In this document: positions 51,611-58,512 of the stretch, one piece after another | Layout: every line of letters starts with the position of its first letter | Numbering within the stretch: the stretch's first letter is position 1 | Program-made: the position numbers and the translations under genes | Assembly (NCBI GenBank): GCA_017428325.1 | Contig: JAFRRA010000006.1 | Coordinates: forward strand, 310,001-374,000 | From: Bacteroidales bacterium | GTDB taxonomy: Bacteria; Bacteroidota; Bacteroidia; Bacteroidales; UBA932 | Length of the DNA: 64,000 bases | Direction: 5' to 3' | Notes under the pieces: generated by a model | What the model was told of the DNA's origin: nothing | Seen by the model: only the letters and a program-made list of their open reading frames with translations | Database searches by the model: none

Positions 51611-52798
51611 ATGGAGTTGCAGAGTCTGAAAAACCGCTTTGACCTTATCGGTGACGACCCGCAGTTTCTGCGCGCCCTGCAGGTGGCGGAACAGGTGGCG
51701 TCTACCGATATGAGCGTCCTTGTGATGGGAGAAAGCGGCGTAGGAAAGGAATCCATACCGCAGATAATACACTACAGCAGTCCGAGAAAGCACCAGAAAT
51801 ACATAGCAGTGAACTGCGGAGCCATTCCGGAGGGAACTATGGAGAGCGAGCTTTTCGGCCACGTCAGGGGCTCCTTCACCGGCGCCAACGAAAACCGCAA
51901 GGGTTATTTTGAGGTCGCCGACGGGGGAACGATTTTCCTGGACGAGGTCGGAGAACTTTCCGCCGAGTCCCAGAAGAGGCTTCTCAGGGTGCTGGAAAGC
52001 GGAGAATTCTACAAGGTGGGCTCATCCACCGTGCAGAAGACGGACGTAAGGGTGATAGCAGCCACGAATGTGGACCTTATGGGGGCTATCAGGCAGAAGA
52101 AATTCAGGGAAGATCTCTACTACAGGCTGAACCAGATTCCGATAACACTTCCTCCGCTCAGGGAGAGGAGGGGAGACATCCTCCTGCTTTTCAGAAAGTT
52201 TTCTGTAGACTGCGCGGACCGCTACAACATGCCTCCCGTATCGCTGACAAGAGACGCACAGGCTGTATTGATGTCTTACAGATGGCCGGGAAACATACGT
52301 CAGCTCAAGAATATCGTCGAACAGATAACCGTTCTGGAGCCGTCCCGCGAAATCGATGCGGAAACGCTAAAGACATATATTCCGGACCAGGGAGAGGACC
52401 TTCATCCGGTCATCAGCGCAAATCCGGGACAGGATGGGTTCATCAACGACAAGGAAGTGATCTACAAGATGATCTACTCCCTCAAGCAGGAAGTGGATGC
52501 CATCAAGCAGAAAATTTCCGCAGGCGGACTTCCCCAGTCACCTCAGCACCAGAATATTCAAGTATCTCCAGAAACCCAGCCTTCCGCCAGGAACAATGTG
52601 ATAGTCGTGGAGCAGACGAACACGGAAGACCCCGCTGACCTTTCCATAGAGGCAATGTACAAGGAGAGGATCATGGAAGTCCTCAGGAAGTATCCGCGCA
52701 ACCGTAAGGCAGCCTCCGAGGAGCTGGGCATTTCTGAAAGAACCCTCTACCGCAAGATAAAGGAGTACGGAATAGATTTGAAAAAGAAGAAAAAATGA
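51611..52798 (+). CDS. Sigma-54-dependent transcriptional activator without N-terminal sensor domain
   Basis: This 395-residue protein starts almost at once with the AAA+ domain: Walker A GESGVGKE (residues 40-47), the sigma-54 contact loop as GSFTGA (canonical GAFTGA), GGTIFLDEVGEL as Walker B, and the R-finger region. After a Gln-rich linker it ends in a Fis-type helix-turn-helix (YPRNRKAASEELGISERTLYRKIKEYG). No response-regulator, PAS or GAF domain precedes the motor, so activity must be set by expression, partner proteins or the linker. The start at 51611 (MELQSLKNRF) is chosen over a TTG ten codons earlier inside the promoter. It overlaps lptE by ATGA, tying it to LPS transport. Confidence 0.93.
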   Translation: MELQSLKNRFDLIGDDPQFLRALQVAEQVASTDMSVLVMGESGVGKESIPQIIHYSSPRKHQKYIAVNCGAIPEGTMESELFGHVRGSFTGANENRKGYFEVADGGTIFLDEVGELSAESQKRLLRVLESGEFYKVGSSTVQKTDVRVIAATNVDLMGAIRQKKFREDLYYRLNQIPITLPPLRERRGDILLLFRKFSVDCADRYNMPPVSLTRDAQAVLMSYRWPGNIRQLKNIVEQITVLEPSREIDAETLKTYIPDQGEDLHPVISANPGQDGFINDKEVIYKMIYSLKQEVDAIKQKISAGGLPQSPQHQNIQVSPETQPSARNNVIVVEQTNTEDPADLSIEAMYKERIMEVLRKYPRNRKAASEELGISERTLYRKIKEYGIDLKKKKK

Positions 52799-53310
52799 GA
52801 AACCTGCTAAAGATATTTGTTGCAATCCTTGCCTGTGCAACCCTGGGCGGATGCGGAATATACTCGTTCTCGGGTACAAGCCTTCAGCCGGACATCAAGA
52901 CAATAATGGTGGCCAACCTGGAAAACAAGGCAATGATAATCAATCCTACCCTTGCGAGCCAGCTGACGGAAGCCCTTCAGGACAAGTACCGCCGCCTGAC
53001 CAAGCTGGAGATGGTGTATGACGATCCGGACCTTGAGGTTTCCGGATACATCACAAGCTATGAGGTGACGCCTACGGCTGTTACCGCGGACGAGGTTGCA
53101 TCCAAAAACCGCCTTACCATAACTGTCAGGATTTTCTATAAGAACAACAAGTATCCGGATGAGGCATTCCCTGGCGGGAGAAGTTTTGCGGCCTATCAGG
53201 ATTACGATTCCACAAACTCGCTCGACGCCGTGCAGGACGCGCTGTGCCAGCAGATTATAGAGACGCTTGTGGAGGATATTTTCAACGCTACCGTAGCCGA
53301 ATGGAGATAG
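52795..53310 (+). CDS. lptE: LPS-assembly lipoprotein LptE
   Basis: LptE plugs the LptD barrel that inserts LPS into the outer membrane. The 171-residue protein has a lipobox LGGC (Cys20), GIYSFSGTSL directly after it, and the alternating strand-helix pattern of LptE/RlpB (TIMVANLENKAMIINPTLASQLTEALQDKYRR; LEVSGYITSYEVTPT; NRLTITVRIFYKN). It overlaps the activator gene by ATGA and the TPR gene by 10 bp. LptD is not in the window. Confidence 0.88.
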   Translation: MRNLLKIFVAILACATLGGCGIYSFSGTSLQPDIKTIMVANLENKAMIINPTLASQLTEALQDKYRRLTKLEMVYDDPDLEVSGYITSYEVTPTAVTADEVASKNRLTITVRIFYKNNKYPDEAFPGGRSFAAYQDYDSTNSLDAVQDALCQQIIETLVEDIFNATVAEWR

Positions 53311-53966
53311 AAGGAATAAAATATTCCGAAGTCAGGTCTATGGACCTTATGGACATGGAGGCTGTTCTCAAACAGAATCCGTGGTTTTCATATCTAAGGG
53401 AAATCCTTTTGGAAAAGCTTTACCGCAAGGACAAGGAGGCTTTTGCCCAGACCCTGTCCCAGACAGCCGTTTTCCTTTCTTCCCGCAAGACCCTTTACGA
53501 CAGGATCAATTCTCCGGAAGAGGAAGGGATTTCAGAAGATATCCCGAAGGAAACCAGTGTTGAAACCAAAGAAAGCGTCCAGACTGTGCAAAGGCCGCGC
53601 GTAATAGTCGCGGGTGGAGATTTCTTTTCCAAGGAAGACCTTAAGACTATTGACCCTGAGGAAGATATGGAGCTCAAGCTTAAAAGCAGCCCATTCTATC
53701 GTCCAGCCCCGGAACCCGCATCGGAACCGGCAGAAAAACCACAGGCCCCAAAGCAGAAAGAAAGGAGGGGATCCCTGCTCAGGGAAGACGGAACGGTCAA
53801 CTTCGACGACCTGGCTTTCTGTACTGAAACCCTCGGCCACATCTATGCGCAGCAGGGTTTTTACGACAAGGCAATAGAAGTTTTCTCCAAACTAATTTTG
53901 CTATATCCGCAAAAAAGTGCTTACTTTGCAGCCCTTGTAAACGAAATGAAGAAAAATACAGATTGA
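53301..53966 (+). CDS. TPR-motif cytoplasmic protein in the lptE-secG operon
   Basis: This 221-residue protein has no signal peptide. Residues 1-60 look helical (DMEAVLKQNPWFSYLREILLEKLYRK), a Pro/Glu-rich linker follows (PAPEPASEPAEKPQAPKQK), and one TPR-like pair closes the chain (FCTETLGHIYAQQGFYDKAIEVFSKLILLYPQKSAYFAALVNEM). ATG 53301 is used; a longer frame from 53244 starts at GTG inside lptE. It overlaps lptE by 10 bp and precedes secG by 1 bp. Function is unknown; a scaffold for envelope assembly is only a guess. Confidence 0.78.
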   Translation: MEIEGIKYSEVRSMDLMDMEAVLKQNPWFSYLREILLEKLYRKDKEAFAQTLSQTAVFLSSRKTLYDRINSPEEEGISEDIPKETSVETKESVQTVQRPRVIVAGGDFFSKEDLKTIDPEEDMELKLKSSPFYRPAPEPASEPAEKPQAPKQKERRGSLLREDGTVNFDDLAFCTETLGHIYAQQGFYDKAIEVFSKLILLYPQKSAYFAALVNEMKKNTD

Positions 53967-53967
53967 T

Positions 53968-54312
53968 ATGTACGGATTTTTTGTAGTAATAATCGTGATA
54001 GCAAGTATACTGATAACCATCGCAGTCCTTCTTCAGAATTCAAAGGGCGGCGGACTTGCTTCCAACTTCGGTGCCGGCAACCAGACCTTCGGCGTAAGAC
54101 AGGCTGCAGATATTCTTGAGAAGTCTACCTGGATTCTCGCAGCCATCATCATAGTGTTCAGCATAGCGGCAACCGCAGCTATTTCCACACGCGGCGGAAA
54201 GACTATCGACACAAAGAGCATCCTGGAGAAGAAACCAGCTTCTTCAGTTCCAACCTTCCCGATTCAGGGACAGGGAGAGGCTGCTCCGGTACAGGAAACC
54301 CCGGCAGAATAG
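53968..54312 (+). CDS. secG: Preprotein translocase subunit SecG
   Basis: SecG is the small, non-essential subunit of SecYEG that helps SecA-driven export. The 114-residue protein has two transmembrane helices (FFVVIIVIASILITIAVLLQ and TWILAAIIIVFSIAATAAI) separated by the conserved loop QNSKGGGLASNFGAGNQTFGVRQAAD. The C-terminal tail is Pro/Glu-rich and longer than in E. coli, as often in Bacteroidota. It closes the activator-lptE-TPR-secG operon and is followed by a clear terminator at 54356. Confidence 0.95.
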   Translation: MYGFFVVIIVIASILITIAVLLQNSKGGGLASNFGAGNQTFGVRQAADILEKSTWILAAIIIVFSIAATAAISTRGGKTIDTKSILEKKPASSVPTFPIQGQGEAAPVQETPAE

Positions 54313-54315
54313 CCC

Positions 54316-54335
54316 TTGTAACAAAAATGTAACAA
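54316..54335 (+). repeat. Two TGTAACAA direct repeats, 11 bp apart
   Basis: TTGTAACAA (54316-54324, a palindrome around its central A) and ATGTAACAA (54327-54335) lie one helical turn apart, just after secG and before its terminator. They could form a protein-binding site. Confidence 0.35.
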
Positions 54336-54355
54336 TTTGCGTTTTTAAGTTAAAG

Positions 54356-54400
54356 TCCTGACACCCAGGGATTGAAACAATTCGGGATGTCAGGATTTTT
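54356..54400 (+). terminator. Intrinsic terminator after secG
   Basis: TCCTGACA (54356-54363) pairs with TGTCAGGA (54388-54395), extended by CCC/GGG with one bulged A, and is followed by five T residues. The loop is about 17 nt. Confidence 0.75.
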
Positions 54401-54412
54401 AAAATATTTACT

Positions 54413-54429
54413 ACCTTGTAATACAAAGT
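54413..54429. promoter_or_regulatory. Palindrome upstream of the PspC-PadR-PspC operon, candidate PadR operator
   Basis: The core TTGTA-A-TACAA (54416-54426) is a perfect palindrome around a central A, and the 17-bp version ACC...AGT matches at 7 of 8 arm positions. It lies just upstream of the -7 box at 54445, where a repressor would block initiation. PadR proteins bind such short dyads; that PadR is the ligand is inference. Confidence 0.45.
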
Positions 54430-54444
54430 ACCAATAAAACCATA

Positions 54445-54452
54445 TATATTTG
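54445..54452 (+). promoter_or_regulatory. Bacteroidota -7 box (TATATTTG) for the PspC-PadR operon
   Basis: TATATTTG lies 47 nt before ATG 54500, after the secG terminator. The leader is A-rich. Confidence 0.5.
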
Positions 54453-54499
54453 CATTGCAAAATACTAAAGAAATCAAAACACCAAAAAACATCAATACT

Positions 54500-55117
54500 A
54501 TGAAAGAAGTTGTCAGCGTTGCAATCGGCAACAAGAGTTTTACGCTTGAGACAGATGCCTATAGCCTTCTGAAAGATTATCTGGATGCTTTCAGGACGAG
54601 GTCTTCTGCCGGTATCCAGTCTGACGAGACGATGGAGGATATTGAAGAGAGAATCGCGGAGATCCTTTCTTCCAAGACTTCGTCCGTCAGAAATGTGGTC
54701 AACATCTATATGATAGAGGAGATCATTTCCCGCCTGGGAATGCCGGACGGTACCGCCTATACACGAGGCGGCCAGGCTTCCCAGAATGCCGGACAGAATT
54801 ACGCCAACCCAAACTATGCCAACCAAGCCTACAACAATCCTCCTTACCAGAACAGTCCACAGAGGAAGTTCTACCGCGATGTGGACTCGCGCAGCATAGG
54901 AGGCGTATGCTCCGGACTTGGATATTATCTGAACTTCGACCCTACGGTTCTCAAGGTAATATTCGTGGTCCTGTTCCTTATCGGCGGCGGCGGACTGCTC
55001 CTGTATGTCATCCTTTGGATAGTGGCCCCTGCAGCCCAGACTCCGGTCCAGAAATGCGAGATGAGAGGCTGGCCTCTTACAGCGGAAAATATCGAGAAAT
55101 TCACAAGAAAGCACTAA
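54500..55117 (+). CDS. PspC-domain membrane protein (short paralogue)
   Basis: This 205-residue protein has an N-terminal cytoplasmic domain (about residues 1-85: VSVAIGNKSFTLETDAYSLLKDYLD, then DIEERIAEIL), an Asn/Gln/Tyr-rich linker, and a PspC domain (RKFYRDVDSRSIGGVCSGLGYYLNFDPTVLKVIFVVLFLI) with about two membrane helices. PspC proteins bind inner membranes under envelope stress. The long paralogue two genes on shares both the N-domain and the PspC core, ending in QKCEMRG versus QKCQMMG. It lies 4 bp before the PadR gene. The chosen ATG 54500 avoids a non-ATG start upstream. Confidence 0.9.
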   Translation: MKEVVSVAIGNKSFTLETDAYSLLKDYLDAFRTRSSAGIQSDETMEDIEERIAEILSSKTSSVRNVVNIYMIEEIISRLGMPDGTAYTRGGQASQNAGQNYANPNYANQAYNNPPYQNSPQRKFYRDVDSRSIGGVCSGLGYYLNFDPTVLKVIFVVLFLIGGGGLLLYVILWIVAPAAQTPVQKCEMRGWPLTAENIEKFTRKH

Positions 55118-55121
55118 CATT

Positions 55122-55508
55122 ATGGAAATCAACGATAACATCAACAATACTGATCTCGATCTGAACGCCGAGAACATCAAGGCGCAGATGAGAAAGGGTG
55201 TGCTGGAATACTGCATTCTCAGCATTCTCAGAAAAGGGGACTCTTATGTTTCTCCTCTTATCGCCGAGCTCAAGGCGGCAAAGATGATAGTGGTCGAGGG
55301 AACTCTCTATCCGCTTCTTACACGCCAGAAGAACCAGGGACTTCTTTCCTACAGGTGGGAGGAGAGCCCAAGCGGCCCGCCGAGAAAATACTATTCCCTT
55401 ACGGAAAAGGGCAGGAAGGCCCTGGAGCTGATGGATGAGGCCTGGGGGGAAGTTATAAAGACTGTCGAGCTTATAAAGACAGGCATTGACCTTACGGAGG
55501 AGGAATAA
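55122..55508 (+). CDS. PadR-family transcriptional regulator
   Basis: This 128-residue protein is a winged helix-turn-helix regulator of the PadR type: MRKGVLEYCILSILRKGDSYVSPLIAELKAAKMIVVEGTLYPLLTRQKNQGLLSYRWEESPSGPPRKYYSLTEKGRKAL carries the helix-turn-helix and the wing. A short C-terminal helix serves dimerisation. PadR proteins usually repress and respond to small molecules or envelope stress. It sits between two PspC paralogues with gaps of 4 bp and 2 bp, so it most likely controls their operon, perhaps through the palindrome at 54413. Confidence 0.95.
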   Translation: MEINDNINNTDLDLNAENIKAQMRKGVLEYCILSILRKGDSYVSPLIAELKAAKMIVVEGTLYPLLTRQKNQGLLSYRWEESPSGPPRKYYSLTEKGRKALELMDEAWGEVIKTVELIKTGIDLTEEE

Positions 55509-55510
55509 TT

Positions 55511-57139
55511 ATGGAAGAAGTATTGAGAGTAAGCATAGGCGGTGTGCCGTTCACGCTGAGCCCAGAGGCATACCACAGGATGAAAGGTTATCTGGATTCC
55601 ATTAACCGACATTACGGGAAAAGGCCCGAGGGTCAGGAAATCATCAACGACATAGAAAGCCGCATCGCCGAGCTCCTGCTGGAAAAGAACAGCAGGGAGG
55701 ATGTCGTTGGCCTTGACAGGGTGGAGGATGTGATTGCGGTTATGGGAACCCCAAGCCAGTTCGGCGACGATGAAGAGGAAAATGCCTCCGGGAGCGCTTC
55801 TGCCCAGGGCCAGTCTTTCCAGGCTCAGCAGCAGAACCCGGCTCCTGCCCGCCGCCGTCTTTACAGAGACACCCAGGACAGGATGATAGGCGGTGTGTGC
55901 AGTGGCCTTGGACATTATTTCAAGTTTGACCCGAGTATCCTCAGAATCATCCTTGCGATTATCATAGCCATTCATTTCATAATAGGATGGAGAATCTTCC
56001 CAATCGGTTTTGTACGCATATCCTCTCCACTGTTCCACCTTGTCTTCTGGGGATATATTATCCTGTGGTGTGTTATCCCGGCAGCCAAGACCTACAGCCA
56101 GAAATGCCAGATGATGGGATCGGATCCGGGTGTCAGGGGCGCTGAAGAAAGCGTCAACAACCCGGAACAGTTCCGCGGCAGCGGTTTTGGACGCGTCATA
56201 AAAGTTCTTGCCGGACTGCTTTTCATCGGACTTGGCATCCTTTTCATCTCAATGATATGGATGATTATGATAGGCAGCGACGCCCTGGTTGGAGTCAATC
56301 CGGTCAACGCCCTTAACCTCATAGACGTGAACCCGTGGGGGAGAATTCTGTATAAAGTCCTTGTAATCTGTTCTCTCATAATTCCTTGCATCGCCATGCT
56401 ATATGTCGGGATATGGTGGTTGTTCAATCTCAAGAAACCGAGATTCCGTCTCGGATGGATTTTGTTCCTTGTCTGGGTGCTTTCCCTTATCGGTCTGGTG
56501 CTGTTCATGGGAAGCCACGCTATGAAGGTTGGCGGCGTCCAGGACACTTCCGCAACCAAGACTTTCGACAAGCTGTACGATACGCTTAAGGTTGAATATG
56601 CCGCACTGCCTGAAACGGTAGACGGCCAGAGCGTGACCTGGGAGAGGATGAGCGAGAGGATGGCCCGATCTACAAGGCGCCGTATCGGAGGCTATGTTAC
56701 CTGGAACGGAAGGCCGTTCAACGATGACGAGGAAGAAAGGAGAGTTTCCGACGGAGATCCGTACAGAGGAGGTATGTATATGTACATAACAAGCGGAAAG
56801 ACAAAGGCATACGCTATTTATCCGACCATTGACGTTATACACAAGTCTTCTTCGATAATAGTGGATGACAGTACCTCGGTTTCCGGGACCGCTATCGTAA
56901 AGGACACCACGGTAAGGGCAGACCTTGAAATCATAGCCAGCAGGATTTCTGCAATCAAGGCCCTGGGCGGAGAGGATGGAGACAACAAAGAAGACAAGGC
57001 TCTAGTAGAAGTCAAGGACAGCGTCCTTACGCTTCATCCGATAATAATATCAAAGAAGCACAAGTTTGACGGAACATACATTTCTTCAAAGCTTTATTTG
57101 CCAGACAGCAGTGTTGTGATTATAAACAGCCCGAAGTAG
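55511..57139 (+). CDS. PspC-domain membrane protein (long paralogue)
   Basis: This 542-residue protein repeats the design of the short paralogue: an N-terminal domain (VLRVSIGGVPFTLSPEAYHRMKGYLD, then DIESRIAELLLEKN), an acidic/Gln-rich linker, and a PspC domain (RRLYRDTQDRMIGGVCSGLGHYFKFDPSILRIILAI). It then adds about five further membrane helices and a C-terminal soluble beta-rich region with repeated short strands (SGTAIVKDTTVRADLEIIAS, VEVKDSVLTLHPIII), similar in feel to adhesin-like DUF4097 domains. A terminator follows at 57161. The two paralogues may form a mixed complex. Confidence 0.88.
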   Translation: MEEVLRVSIGGVPFTLSPEAYHRMKGYLDSINRHYGKRPEGQEIINDIESRIAELLLEKNSREDVVGLDRVEDVIAVMGTPSQFGDDEEENASGSASAQGQSFQAQQQNPAPARRRLYRDTQDRMIGGVCSGLGHYFKFDPSILRIILAIIIAIHFIIGWRIFPIGFVRISSPLFHLVFWGYIILWCVIPAAKTYSQKCQMMGSDPGVRGAEESVNNPEQFRGSGFGRVIKVLAGLLFIGLGILFISMIWMIMIGSDALVGVNPVNALNLIDVNPWGRILYKVLVICSLIIPCIAMLYVGIWWLFNLKKPRFRLGWILFLVWVLSLIGLVLFMGSHAMKVGGVQDTSATKTFDKLYDTLKVEYAALPETVDGQSVTWERMSERMARSTRRRIGGYVTWNGRPFNDDEEERRVSDGDPYRGGMYMYITSGKTKAYAIYPTIDVIHKSSSIIVDDSTSVSGTAIVKDTTVRADLEIIASRISAIKALGGEDGDNKEDKALVEVKDSVLTLHPIIISKKHKFDGTYISSKLYLPDSSVVIINSPK

Positions 57140-57160
57140 AAACATATTTCGGACACGAAG

Positions 57161-57191
57161 AGAGACCGCCGGGTTGGGGCGGTCTCTTTTT
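57161..57191 (+). terminator. Intrinsic terminator after the PspC operon
   Basis: AGAGACCGCC (57161-57170) pairs perfectly with GGCGGTCTCT (57178-57187) around a 7-nt loop, followed by a T run to 57191. It is the strongest hairpin terminator in the window. Confidence 0.85.
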
Positions 57192-57194
57192 GTT

Positions 57195-57202
57195 TAAATT
57201 TG
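57195..57202 (+). promoter_or_regulatory. Bacteroidota -7 box (TAAATTTG) for the LOG gene
   Basis: TAAATTTG ends 4 nt before ATG 57207 and begins 4 nt after the preceding terminator. A TTG at 57174-57176, in the terminator loop, lies 18 nt upstream and could act as -33. Confidence 0.6.
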
Positions 57203-57206
57203 TAAT

Positions 57207-57779
57207 ATGAAAATCGGAGTTTTCTGTTCGGCGAACAAAAATGTTGACAAGGCCTATGTTGAAGCAACCCAGGCACTTGGGATGTGGATAGGTAAAAACG
57301 GACATTCCCTTGTGTGGGGAGGCTGCCGCCTGGGGCTTATGGAAACCATAGCGGAGGCTTTCCTTGAAGGCTCGATGGAGCTTCCGCCTGAAAGCAGGGG
57401 GAAACTTGTCGGAGTCATTCCTGAAATCATCGAGGAAAAAGGCAAGTCCTTTTCTCCCCTGGACAATCCTGTCTACTGCAAGAACCTGTCGGAGAGAAAA
57501 GAAATAATGACAAGCCTCAGCGATGTCCTCATCGCCCTTCCGGGAGGCATCGGCACCCTTGACGAGATATTCACCGTTTCTTCCGCCGCAACCATCGGCT
57601 ATACTGACAAGAAGGTCATATTATACAACATCAGCGGATTCTGGAATCCGCTGATATCGCTGATGGATCACCTTGAAAACCAAGGGATGACAAGGGGCGA
57701 TTACCGCCAGAGAATGGCAGTTGCCCAAAGCCTTGATGAACTTAGTTCAGTGTTCCGGCTTCTGCCTTCTCGATCATAG
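57207..57779 (+). CDS. LOG-family (Lonely Guy) Rossmann nucleotide-binding protein
   Basis: LOG proteins hydrolyse N6-modified purine riboside 5'-monophosphates to free base and ribose phosphate; bacterial roles beyond cytokinin activation are little known. The 190-residue protein has the LOG signature PGGIGTLDEIF and an SGGA-like WGGCRLGLMETIA segment, with ERKEIM before it. It starts 4 nt after a promoter box. Its last 38 bp overlap the convergent ompA-like gene, the only convergent overlap longer than 4 bp in the window. Confidence 0.93.
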   Translation: MKIGVFCSANKNVDKAYVEATQALGMWIGKNGHSLVWGGCRLGLMETIAEAFLEGSMELPPESRGKLVGVIPEIIEEKGKSFSPLDNPVYCKNLSERKEIMTSLSDVLIALPGGIGTLDEIFTVSSAATIGYTDKKVILYNISGFWNPLISLMDHLENQGMTRGDYRQRMAVAQSLDELSSVFRLLPSRS

Positions 57780-58428
57780 TCTTGTTGGCAGTAACGTAAA
57801 CCTCAACCCTTCTGTTCTGGGCTCTTCCTGCCTCAGTTGAATTGTCTGCTACAGGCTCGTTGAAAGACTTGCCTTCGCTGATCATTCTGCTGTCTGCAAT
57901 TCCGAGAGATTTAAGGTAGTTCTTTACGGCACTGGCCCTTTCAAGAGACAGTCTTTCATTAACAGCTGCGGTTCCGGTGTTGTCCGTATGGCCGTAGATA
58001 GTAATGTCCGTATCTGCCAGATCTTTCATTGATGTGGCAAATTTGGCCAGGTCGTTCTTGGAAGCTGCAGAAAGGTCGCTCTTTCCGGTCTTGAAGAGAA
58101 GTCCGCTCTCGAAGGTTATCTTGATGGCCTCGAGTCCGTTAACGTCTGTTACGGTCTCTACCTTGGCGTTTTCAAGTTCCTTCTGAAGCTGCTCGGCTTT
58201 CTTGTCCATCTTGCGGCCGATTACTACGCCGGCTCCTGCGCCGACAGCGCTTCCTATAGCGGCACCGATAGCGGCACCCTTACCCTTGCCCAGCAAGGCT
58301 CCGATTCCTGCTCCGACTGCGGCTCCGGCACCTCCGCCGATAAGTCCGCCTGAAGTTGTCTGGTTCATGTTGCCGCACCCTGGAACAATGAGAAGCGCAG
58401 CCATCAGACATAAGATCAATTTTTTCAT
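57742..58428 (-). CDS. OmpA-family lipoprotein with glycine zipper
   Basis: This 228-residue protein has a lipobox ending VPGC (Cys18), a glycine-zipper region (about 27-70, with GGLIGGGAGAAVGAGIGALLG and a second Gly/Ala run) and a C-terminal OmpA domain (DITIYGHTDNTGTAAVNERLSLERASAVKNYL, then GRAQNRRVEVYV). It resembles YiaD. It anchors the outer membrane to peptidoglycan, and the zipper may insert in the membrane. The short C-terminus (TLN) lies within the LOG gene end. Confidence 0.92.
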   Translation of the reverse strand: MKKLILCLMAALLIVPGCGNMNQTTSGGLIGGGAGAAVGAGIGALLGKGKGAAIGAAIGSAVGAGAGVVIGRKMDKKAEQLQKELENAKVETVTDVNGLEAIKITFESGLLFKTGKSDLSAASKNDLAKFATSMKDLADTDITIYGHTDNTGTAAVNERLSLERASAVKNYLKSLGIADSRMISEGKSFNEPVADNSTEAGRAQNRRVEVYVTANKTMIEKAEAGTLN

Positions 58429-58468
58429 ATTATGTGAGAATTAAATTGGTTGCCGGATAATCTTTGGT

Positions 58469-58494
58469 GCAATTTAGCAAAAATGTAAATTTGC
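58469..58494. repeat. Imperfect inverted repeat in the ompA / nitrilase divergent gap
   Basis: GCAATTTA (58469-58476) and TAAATTTGC (58486-58494) form an 8-bp dyad with one bulge around 9 nt. The right arm is the nitrilase -7 box and the left arm is a near-copy (TAAATTG) facing the lipoprotein gene. The gap is 84 bp with nothing else visible. Confidence 0.4.
58486..58493 (+). promoter_or_regulatory. Bacteroidota -7 box (TAAATTTG) for the nitrilase gene
   Basis: TAAATTTG lies 19 nt before ATG 58513. Confidence 0.5.
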
Positions 58495-58512
58495 GTCAAG
58501 AAAAATAATGTT

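Noticed and set aside
54350-55225. A 291-codon minus-strand frame opposite the short PspC gene and the secG terminator
   Set aside because: It spans a terminator, a promoter and parts of two real genes on the other strand.
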